Positions 57,725 to 64,000 of a DNA stretch of 64,000 nucleotides are shown one piece after another; within the stretch, counting starts at the first letter, position 1, and every line of letters begins with the position of its first letter. Below the pieces are notes generated by a model that did no database searches, was not told where the DNA came from, and saw nothing but the letters and a program-made list of their open reading frames with translations. The position numbers were made by a program, and so were the translations under genes. The stretch covers positions 50,510 to 114,509 of the forward strand of contig JAQURS010000003.1 in the NCBI GenBank assembly GCA_028715505.1. The letters are read 5' to 3'. This DNA is from Patescibacteria group bacterium (GTDB taxonomy: Bacteria; Patescibacteriota; Patescibacteriia; 2-12-FULL-60-25).

Positions 57725-59563
57725 CTACAGGTCGTTCATGGCGTAGATATACTTGAAACCGCCGGTGCAAAGCCCGTTAAAATAGTTGGCCATGGAAGAT
57801 TTAACCTGTATTCCGGGACCTGCCCTGAATTCCGCCTGTCCTTGCCAATTCAAGAAAACAGCAGTGCCCTGGTTAGGATCCTGCGCGGGTCCTCCGGATT
57901 CGATGGTTTCAAAAGGCAAACCCATTTTGCCCACGTATAAGAACATGTGGGGGATGGGCGCGCCTTTACACATGAACTCGATGGTGGATCCGAATGGAAG
58001 GCTGGGTAAAACATTGCCGAGGAATTCCTCTTTGCTCAAAGCAAAAGCCGTGTAACCGGGTAAGAGAGTTCTTTCGCAGATCGCATCATCTCGGGTGTCC
58101 GCATTGCAACCCTCACTGTTACATGAGACGGTTTTTTTTGTCTTTTTATTGACACACTGAATCACTTCAACCGCCGAGCGGACTGGTTGTCCATCCTTAA
58201 ATTCGCTTTCGGCCACTGCCTGCGCCTGAACTTTGTAGACTACAGAGGCGTTGTGCTTGATACCGGCGCAACCCAAAGCTAAGCCTACGAATCCGCTGCA
58301 ATCCGCCCCGAACAAATCGTTGCATTTTATGGGGCAAACGTAATATTTCGTGAAGTCGGTCTTCAAAGCGTTGTAGCAAGGGCCTTTGTTCCTGTTTTTT
58401 TGCGCGTCAGCCAAAATGGTATTGCCTTTTAGATCTGAATTGGAAAGATTAATGCCTTCACTGCTCGAGCAGCTGCCTTTGGCAGGCGTCGAGTCAAAAG
58501 AAAAATCTTCAGGCAGGCCGCAAGCCTCTTTGGTTTCTTTGGACAACCAACCTTTAGCTCCCAATAAACAGAACAAATGTCCCGTAAAAGGCGTCGCGAC
58601 TTTGATGGTGCTACCGTAGCCGGTTCCGCCTCTGACGTAGACCGAGCCGTAAGGCCGAGCTTCTTTGGCCCAGGCCTCGACCACTGCTTTTAAAGCTTCT
58701 TTCGTTCCACCGCCTTTGCAGGCCGCTTTCATCCTTGTTCCGGAGCCTCTGGCTTCGGGATGTTTCATGGCCGGGCATTCCTCGGTGCAAATGACGTCCG
58801 TAGGTCCGCTGCCCGTATCGGAATAACCCGTCGAAAAGGCAAAGGGTTCGCTTTTGACGATTGGGACCATGATCGACGGTAGAGTCGTTAAGTTAGGGTT
58901 GATGTTAGCCAGGATCACGTAAGCGCCTAGGACCAGGGCCAAGCCGATCAGCGCGTCTTGAATAATCACTTTAGCGTCTTTAATTTTTGCTCCGGTACCT
59001 GAGAGGATGTAAGAAATTCCACCGTAGACCAGGACCACGGCCGCGGCCACCAGGGCGATGCCGATTAAGTATTTCTGAAAACCCGCCACGTATTCGGCCA
59101 GGAAAGGCACGTAAGCCACGCCCTGGTCCCTGTAGACGGGGGAGAGATTAACGCCGGGAATGGGAATATTGAGCGTAGGCGCCGCGTCGCTGGGGTTGGT
59201 GGGGGTCGTTCCGCTTTTGGTACCGGGTTTTTTCGGCAAGCTCGCGAAATTGAAACTGTTGCTTTCGACCGGCGAATTGATGCAGATGCCGCTCGCGTTG
59301 CCCTGCGAAGCTTGGGAACAAGTTGGAGCGCTGATGCAATTCGAGGCTTTGAGGCCGGCGTCAGGCGATTGTTTCAGGGTTGAACAATCTAAGCCCGAAG
59401 GGTAGTTGATGCAAAATTTTCCGTTAACGTCGGGATGCGTGCAGACGCAACAATCCGCGCTTGCCACCAGAGGAAACAAAAGAATGACCGCCAGGCTGAG
59501 CAGAACGGCTAATGGCGCGGTCCGGCTTTTATGATTTGGCGCTTTGAGCTTTGCACGTATCAT
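57725..59563 (-). CDS. VirB2-like pilin segment fused to NlpC/P60-like hydrolase
   Basis: A 612-aa protein: an N-terminal helix/signal, a Cys module (DCCVCTHPDVNGKFCIN ... CSTL), then two helices typical of VirB2/TrbC pilins in Patescibacteria (YLIGIALVAAAVVLVYGGISYIL; IIQDALIGLALVLGAYVILANINP, quoted in part). The C-terminal half contains GADCSGFVGLALGC (Cys422) and PHMFLYVGKMG (His539), the Cys and His of NlpC/P60 peptidases. Local wall cleavage for the secretion machine is a likely role (inference). The start overlaps the end of the upstream paralog by 35 bp. Confidence 0.8.
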   Translation of the reverse strand: MIRAKLKAPNHKSRTAPLAVLLSLAVILLFPLVASADCCVCTHPDVNGKFCINYPSGLDCSTLKQSPDAGLKASNCISAPTCSQASQGNASGICINSPVESNSFNFASLPKKPGTKSGTTPTNPSDAAPTLNIPIPGVNLSPVYRDQGVAYVPFLAEYVAGFQKYLIGIALVAAAVVLVYGGISYILSGTGAKIKDAKVIIQDALIGLALVLGAYVILANINPNLTTLPSIMVPIVKSEPFAFSTGYSDTGSGPTDVICTEECPAMKHPEARGSGTRMKAACKGGGTKEALKAVVEAWAKEARPYGSVYVRGGTGYGSTIKVATPFTGHLFCLLGAKGWLSKETKEACGLPEDFSFDSTPAKGSCSSSEGINLSNSDLKGNTILADAQKNRNKGPCYNALKTDFTKYYVCPIKCNDLFGADCSGFVGLALGCAGIKHNASVVYKVQAQAVAESEFKDGQPVRSAVEVIQCVNKKTKKTVSCNSEGCNADTRDDAICERTLLPGYTAFALSKEEFLGNVLPSLPFGSTIEFMCKGAPIPHMFLYVGKMGLPFETIESGGPAQDPNQGTAVFLNWQGQAEFRAGPGIQVKSSMANYFNGLCTGGFKYIYAMNDL

Positions 59564-60989
59564 AGTGTCTTTGCTTTATGTCCAGTAGATTTTTGACTCT
59601 CGAACAAGGAATGCCGGCCGAAGACGAGTCTTGGCAACCGGCCCAGGCTTTGAAGACGCTCATGGGATCACTGACCGGATCGCCACCAGGCTTGCCGCCT
59701 TTCCAAAAGGCCCCGGATGAGAGCAAGGCATCGATCTGTCCTTGCTCGGTTACAAGTTCGGCCACCGTGAAACAACGACCGTTGACCGTGTAACCGCGCC
59801 AACCGTTCGGACATTTGGGCGAATTTGGGAAAATGGTCAGGCCGCCCCCGAAACCGTGAGAAAATCTCCAATCGATTCCAAAATCAGGCGGGCTGCCAAA
59901 CTGGGGCGCGTCGTCGTTTTCGACGATTTTACCGGTGCTTTGGACCCTGTAAGAGGCGACGCGATGGCATTCGTCTTGGGCGCTCGTGCAACTGCTGGGC
60001 ATGGTTGGAATATCCGCTTCAAAAGCCTTGCCCGAGTAGTACTTGCGGCTGCGTAATAAATCAACCCTGGATTGGGGCAAGACGTTGGCGCGCCCGGCGT
60101 ACCAATTTTCGTCGTGTCCGACGATCATCTTGCCTCCGGATTCGGCCATGAGCACCGCCCAAGCAATGCATGGGTCTATTCCTCTTTTAGCGGCTTGTTT
60201 TTTTACCTCATTCAACATTTCGGCCGGGGTTGGCATGTTGCGGTCCGCTCCGAGCAGGGAAGCGGCGGCCGAATATTGGTCGCCGGACAGGATGGAAAAA
60301 GGCTGGGGCTGAATATTCTTTAGTTTTAAGGCTCCGAAGTTGGCCGTGTTGGGATTCATGTTCGCCAAGATGACCGTGGCGGAAAAAATTAAAACCAGGC
60401 CGATCAAAGCGTCTATGATGACCTTCTTTCCTTCTTGCACTTTTAAGCCCGTGCCGGAGAGTAAATAAAGCCATCCGCCGTAAACCAGCATAATAGCCGC
60501 TGCCACCATGCCCAATCCAATGAGCAAGGCTTGGAAAGCTTGGACGTACTGGGCGAACATGGGAACGATTGTCTCGCCCGAGGCGTCCGTATAAGGAGCG
60601 AAAAACGTAAGGCCGGGGATGGGAATATTCAGTTTGAAATCCAAAGTTTTGGGAGCGGGAGGCGATTTAGCTTCTTTGTAACCGGGCAGCGAAGACAGTT
60701 TAAAACTTATTTCGTCGGCCGGCTCGCTCAGGCATTGCCCGGCCGGTATTTTTTTGCAGGGATTGGCACTGACGTCTTTGGCGCAGGATGAGGCTTTGAC
60801 GTCGGCGTTGGTCGAATTATTTAAGCTCTCGCAAGCTGTCTGGACATTCTGCAGGCAAAACTTGCCGCTTTGCAGCGAAGGATGCGAGCAGATGCAGCAA
60901 TTGCCGGCCGCGAGAACAGGGGATGACCAAGCCAAAAGGGCGGCCGTCAGCGCGGCCGCTCGGACCAAGGCTTGGCTGGAATGGCGCAT
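59529..60989 (-). CDS. VirB2-like pilin segment fused to lytic-transglycosylase-like domain
   Basis: A 486-aa paralog of the next gene in its first half: signal peptide (ALTAALLAWSSPVLA), Cys module (NCCICSHPSLQSGKFCLQN), two pilin-type helices (LLIGLGMVAAAIMLVYGGWLYLL; IIDALIGLVLIFSATVILANMNP, quoted in part). The C-terminal half has GIDPCIAWAVLMAESGGKM with Glu283 in the position of the lytic transglycosylase acid, and several Trp/Tyr-rich stretches. So two wall-cleaving chemistries are attached to the same pilin-like base in one operon. Confidence 0.8.
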   Translation of the reverse strand: MRHSSQALVRAAALTAALLAWSSPVLAAGNCCICSHPSLQSGKFCLQNVQTACESLNNSTNADVKASSCAKDVSANPCKKIPAGQCLSEPADEISFKLSSLPGYKEAKSPPAPKTLDFKLNIPIPGLTFFAPYTDASGETIVPMFAQYVQAFQALLIGLGMVAAAIMLVYGGWLYLLSGTGLKVQEGKKVIIDALIGLVLIFSATVILANMNPNTANFGALKLKNIQPQPFSILSGDQYSAAASLLGADRNMPTPAEMLNEVKKQAAKRGIDPCIAWAVLMAESGGKMIVGHDENWYAGRANVLPQSRVDLLRSRKYYSGKAFEADIPTMPSSCTSAQDECHRVASYRVQSTGKIVENDDAPQFGSPPDFGIDWRFSHGFGGGLTIFPNSPKCPNGWRGYTVNGRCFTVAELVTEQGQIDALLSSGAFWKGGKPGGDPVSDPMSVFKAWAGCQDSSSAGIPCSRVKNLLDIKQRHYDTCKAQSAKS

Positions 60990-60992
60990 GTC

Positions 60993-61697
60993 TTAATAAC
61001 GGAGATGGGTGAGGGCCGACCGAATGATGGAACTGCTCGAAGCGCTTTGGGCCGGGAAAACTTGTGTGCCCACGAAAACGAAGGGGGCTTTGTCTATGCC
61101 GTCGCCCCTCGCCACGTAAATCTTTTGCTTGAGATAATCCCTGATGTTTTTGTCGCTGCGGCAGTTGTAAAGCAGTTTTTCGCTGGTTTCCAGTTGTTGC
61201 GAAAACATTTCCATGGTTCTTTTGTCGACTTTAGGCACGCTAAGCATGAGGAGGTGCGCTTGCCACATATCGTCGATCAGGCGCGAGCATTCGGAAAAAA
61301 CGGCCGATTCGAATGAGATGTCGTTGTCATCGGTCGTGGCGGGCAGGTAATACCAAACGAAACGGACTTTGCCTTGTTGGTTCCTGGCCCAATTTTCCAG
61401 TTCCCTTGCCAGGGCATTGGATTGGGGATCGGCATAATCGCCGTAAAAAGAGATGCCTATCGTCGAAGAGATTGAACCTATGACCAGCGCGTCGGTGGCC
61501 AGGAAGGCGGGTGGCTTGATTTGTTCGTACGGTACTTTTTTAGGTTCGATCTTTTCCAACACGTCCTGAGGCGGAGAGCCGCTTAAAAAATAGTCCTTCT
61601 TATTGTGGTACCAATTCCATCCCATGGACGCGACCAGGATCAGGCAGGCCGCCGCCAGGATGGAAATGGCAATCCGTTCCTTATTAAGCCATGACAT
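60993..61697 (-). CDS. thioredoxin/DsbA-fold membrane-anchored protein without CxxC
   Basis: A 234-aa protein: one N-terminal helix (ISILAAACLILVASMGWNW), then an extracytoplasmic domain with SSTIGISFYGDYADPQSNAL, where DsbA-like proteins have F-x-D-Y-x-C-P-x-C, and a later KAPFVFVGTQVFP with the usual cis-Pro region. The catalytic cysteines are replaced by DPQS. A non-redox chaperone or assembly factor is likely (inference). 3 nt upstream of the pilin-transglycosylase gene. Confidence 0.7.
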   Translation of the reverse strand: MSWLNKERIAISILAAACLILVASMGWNWYHNKKDYFLSGSPPQDVLEKIEPKKVPYEQIKPPAFLATDALVIGSISSTIGISFYGDYADPQSNALARELENWARNQQGKVRFVWYYLPATTDDNDISFESAVFSECSRLIDDMWQAHLLMLSVPKVDKRTMEMFSQQLETSEKLLYNCRSDKNIRDYLKQKIYVARGDGIDKAPFVFVGTQVFPAQSASSSSIIRSALTHLRY

Positions 61698-61698
61698 A

Positions 61699-62934
61699 TC
61701 AATATTTCAAGTTATAGCTGTAAAGTTTACCGGTGACTGCGTCCGTGAAAATCAATTTGGAATGGTCTTGGCTCAAAACAGGCTGGCTGACCGGATGGTT
61801 TTGGTCCGGCGCGCTAATTTTTTTGGAGAGCCCCGTTTCAAGGTTGATGTAATAAATATCGTCAGGTACGTCGCTGAAGCGGCTTTCGTCGTAACCGGCT
61901 CCGGCCGGCAAGTCGATGGGCACGGCGCAAAAAATTTCCGTGTCGTTGCTCCAGACGCATTTGTCGGCCCAAGTCATCAAATTTAGTTTTTGTCGGTTTT
62001 TACCGATATCCTGCCCCGAAGCGTCTGAAACCCAGAGCATGGGCTTATTGTTATCCCTTTGGTGGTAAACGCTGTAGAGCAGGCTTTTGCCAGACGTCGA
62101 CCAATTCGGCACGAAACCGCGGCCAGCTACGGTCAAGGCTTTATAGTTTTCGTGGTTTTTGCCGAGTAAGTAAATTTGTTCCGCGTTGTCGGCTTGGGGA
62201 GCGCCCGTCCGCGAGAAAGCGATGACTTGGTTGTTGGGCGACCAGCTTGGTATGACGAGATCGGCATTCTGTCCCATGTGGTAAACGGCCGTGGCTCCGT
62301 TGCCGTCCGGTTCGGAGGTGATCAGGAACCGGTTGCCTTCATCGAGGCCTATGCTCTTGGCGACCACTTCGTTGTCTTGAGGGGCGAAATCAAAATCCGT
62401 CCAGTGGGAAGGCAGGGTGACCTGGCTTTGGTCCTCAAAGTTGTAATAAATGTTGCTGCCATCAGGGAAGCCCAAAATGGCTTCGTCCGAACTGTTGCCC
62501 CAACTCACGTTGTCCACGTTAACGAACTGCTTTTCCGAAAGAAGCGTTAAGGTACCATCATCGTTGATGCGGTAAAAACGTCCGTCTTCAGGATTGTAGT
62601 AACGCGTCCCGCCTTTGGACGAGGGACTGACGGCTTGCGTTACGGCGTCGCGGAGCAAGGTGACGTCGCCTTGGGTTTGGCCGGCTTCGGCCGTGCCTGG
62701 TTCGGTGGCAGCTGATGGCAGCGTGGAACTGCCCGGTTCTTGGCTTGGCGTCGTCGCCCCCCTTTGGCCTGAACTGCCCAAAGTGCCCGCGAGTTCTTCC
62801 GGAGTTTGGACTTCGACGGGAGGCGCCGTGGGCCTGAAGAAAAAATAATAAAGGGCGTAGCCCGTACCGATTGAAAAGATTATGAAAAAACCTATAAACA
62901 ACAACCGTTTCGATTTTTCACTCAGGGTGATCAT
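61699..62934 (-). CDS. membrane-anchored TolB/WD40-like beta-propeller protein
   Basis: An N-terminal helix (LLFIGFFIIFSIGTGYALYYFF), a Pro/Ser/Gly-rich linker to about 100, then repeated four-strand blades (e.g. LVIPSWSPNNQVIAFSRTG, RGFVPNWSTSGKSLLYSVY, PVLSQDHSKLIFTD). I place the start at ATG 62934 because a TATAAT box lies 7 nt upstream; the frame is open to 62970. A scaffold or sensor outside the cell is inference. The stop is 1 nt from the next gene. Confidence 0.75.
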   Translation of the reverse strand: MITLSEKSKRLLFIGFFIIFSIGTGYALYYFFFRPTAPPVEVQTPEELAGTLGSSGQRGATTPSQEPGSSTLPSAATEPGTAEAGQTQGDVTLLRDAVTQAVSPSSKGGTRYYNPEDGRFYRINDDGTLTLLSEKQFVNVDNVSWGNSSDEAILGFPDGSNIYYNFEDQSQVTLPSHWTDFDFAPQDNEVVAKSIGLDEGNRFLITSEPDGNGATAVYHMGQNADLVIPSWSPNNQVIAFSRTGAPQADNAEQIYLLGKNHENYKALTVAGRGFVPNWSTSGKSLLYSVYHQRDNNKPMLWVSDASGQDIGKNRQKLNLMTWADKCVWSNDTEIFCAVPIDLPAGAGYDESRFSDVPDDIYYINLETGLSKKISAPDQNHPVSQPVLSQDHSKLIFTDAVTGKLYSYNLKY

Positions 62935-62941
62935 AAGGAGC

Positions 62942-62947
62942 ATTATA
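62942..62947 (-). promoter_or_regulatory. -10 box before the beta-propeller gene, near-leaderless
   Basis: TATAAT on the minus strand, 7 nt before the ATG at 62934. It may be an internal promoter of the second T4SS-like operon. Confidence 0.5.
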
Positions 62948-62977
62948 TAACTTTGAAGGTCTAAAACCAAGTTTTAA

Positions 62978-63979
62978 TTAAAGATGGATATTGAAAGCGT
63001 TTACGATGCTCAAGAATACGCCGAACATGGATACCACTATCAAGGCAACGAGTACTAGGGGTAGCATGAGGGAGCTGATTACGGAAACGGGGATCAAGAT
63101 ATCCGCCAGGATGGTAATTCCATCTTTGACCTGCGATAAGGTTTTCTCAAACGGCAAGGCGCCTTCCCCGGGTTTTTGCTCAAACATGGGTATCTTGCCG
63201 TCGGCCACGTGCTTGTTAATCAGGTCGATGTTCCACTCCGCCCAGAGCGTGAAAATCGGGACGATGGATTCGCTGGCGCCTATTTCGCCCACGTCAAAAA
63301 GATTTTTGAAAGTCTGCTTGGCTTTGTTGAGTTTTTCGAGGCGGTCTTTAAAATCTTGGACCTTCTGTTGCATCTGCTGGCCCTGCAATCTCTGGTTCGC
63401 CTGATTTGAGAGCAGCTTCAAAGCCATGCTAACTTCATCCGTTTTGCCAGGCGCGCCTGTTTCGCTTGGCCTCTTTGCTTTAGAAGCCTCGGGCTGTTCT
63501 TGGGTTTTGCCGGCCTGCGCTTGGCGGGATTGCGCTCCCATGGCGGACGGCGCCCCGGTCAATTGTTCTTCGGCCAGCGCGGCCTGCTTTTGTTTAGCTT
63601 GAAATTGGGAAAGCATCTCGACGTCGCTCGCGGGCGTGCCGCCTTCTTCCTCGATTTCTTCATCCTCCGGCTCGGTCGCCATTGAACCCGGGCCGAGGTA
63701 CTCGGGCTCGGACATGGACGGTCGGCGTTGTTCGAGGGGATTATAAAATTGCCCGAACTGGACGGGTAAGGCCGGCGTGCCCTCTTCGGAGCCGCCCAAC
63801 TCCGATTCAAAACCACTGCTGCTCAAACCTAAACCTTCCTCCTCCGGCAAACCTTCGTAATTCCTCGCCCGTTCCCGCCAGGCTTCATTTTGCGCGGCAT
63901 GCAAATCCATGGCCTTGGTCAGAGGTGGCTTGATTTTTTGTGGTCCGAGTTTTGTAGCGGCTTGCGCTTGGCGCGCCAT
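62978..63979 (-). CDS. hypothetical membrane protein, 333 aa, first visible gene of the second T4SS-like operon
   Basis: TAGGAGG lies 5 nt before the ATG. The first 180 residues are polar, acidic and Gln/Ala/Pro-rich and probably disordered. A coiled coil follows (QQMQQKVQDFKDRLEKLNKA), then a soluble helical part and two C-terminal hydrophobic helices (GITILADILIPVSVISSLML; VLVALIVVSMFGVFLSIV). No family recognised. The operon may begin outside the window. Confidence 0.75.
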   Translation of the reverse strand: MARQAQAATKLGPQKIKPPLTKAMDLHAAQNEAWRERARNYEGLPEEEGLGLSSSGFESELGGSEEGTPALPVQFGQFYNPLEQRRPSMSEPEYLGPGSMATEPEDEEIEEEGGTPASDVEMLSQFQAKQKQAALAEEQLTGAPSAMGAQSRQAQAGKTQEQPEASKAKRPSETGAPGKTDEVSMALKLLSNQANQRLQGQQMQQKVQDFKDRLEKLNKAKQTFKNLFDVGEIGASESIVPIFTLWAEWNIDLINKHVADGKIPMFEQKPGEGALPFEKTLSQVKDGITILADILIPVSVISSLMLPLVLVALIVVSMFGVFLSIVNAFNIHL

Positions 63980-64000
63980 ATTTCCTCCTAAGTTACGTCT

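Noticed and set aside
1-64000. CRISPR array or cas genes
   Set aside because: No regularly spaced direct repeats and no Cas-like protein were found.
1-64000. Recoding of TGA as glycine (as in Gracilibacteria and SR1)
   Set aside because: Conserved genes such as parA, topA, recG and der read through without internal TGA, and TGA is used as a stop.

Overview
The window looks like chromosomal DNA of a Patescibacteria (Candidate Phyla Radiation) bacterium, most like the Parcubacteria side. Grounds: a PrgI / TraC-like / VirB4 gene block, VirB2-like pilins fused to wall hydrolases, surface proteins with the G-x-A-W-Y-V ... R-Y-Y repeat common in this group, many one-off genes without recognisable family, DprA plus ComF, and normal use of TGA as stop. 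Lineage is inferred from gene content only; no rRNA gene is present.

Layout. 1-2640: three unrecognised genes and tRNA-Met. 2689-12187: tRNA-fMet followed by an integrated element of about 9.4 kb bounded by a 26-bp direct repeat of the tRNA 3' end. Its left arm (minus strand) carries integrase, excisionase, a Cys-rich protein and a helix-turn-helix protein. Its right arm (plus strand) carries an ArdC-N-like protein, a candidate structured RNA, lipoproteins and a surface protein, small membrane proteins, and a Schlafen/AlbA_2 plus Abi_C (HEPN) gene pair. 12276-17189: parA-parB, a bifunctional Rel/SpoT enzyme and an unusual 2H plus DHH-like fusion. 17362-21085: two unrecognised genes. 21142-28039 (minus): LCP protein, der, pth, dprA in an overlapping operon, and topA. 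28152-37289 (plus): T4SS-like operon (VirB6/TrbL-like, unknown, PrgI, TraC-like domain, VirB4, unknown membrane protein) ending in comF. 37340-54120: an accessory zone of mostly single-gene units mixed with tRNA-Ser(GCT), tRNA-Arg(GCG), tRNA-Ser(TGA), a flavoprotein, a formyltransferase, a tandem SET protein, an MFS transporter and a dipeptidase. It includes a neighbouring trio: a short MPG-like protein, a protein of five HTH-like repeats, and a 1081-aa SNF2 helicase-methyltransferase fusion. 54261-57692: recG and radA, convergent. 57725-63979 (minus): a second T4SS-like operon with two pilin-hydrolase fusions, a cysteine-less thioredoxin-fold protein, a beta-propeller and a membrane protein.

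Two kinds of transcription unit can be seen. Core genes often have a TATAAT-like box 6-11 nt before the ATG (leaderless or nearly so) and close, overlapping or abutting ends without a hairpin. Accessory single genes often have TTGACA-N17-weak -10, a purine-rich Shine-Dalgarno site, and their own hairpin followed by T5-7-A-T-T. The best leads for something undescribed are the SNF2-methyltransferase / HTH-repeat / MPG-like trio, the structured RNA with GAAA loops and a GAAA-receptor-like motif, and the defence pair carried by the tRNA-fMet element.
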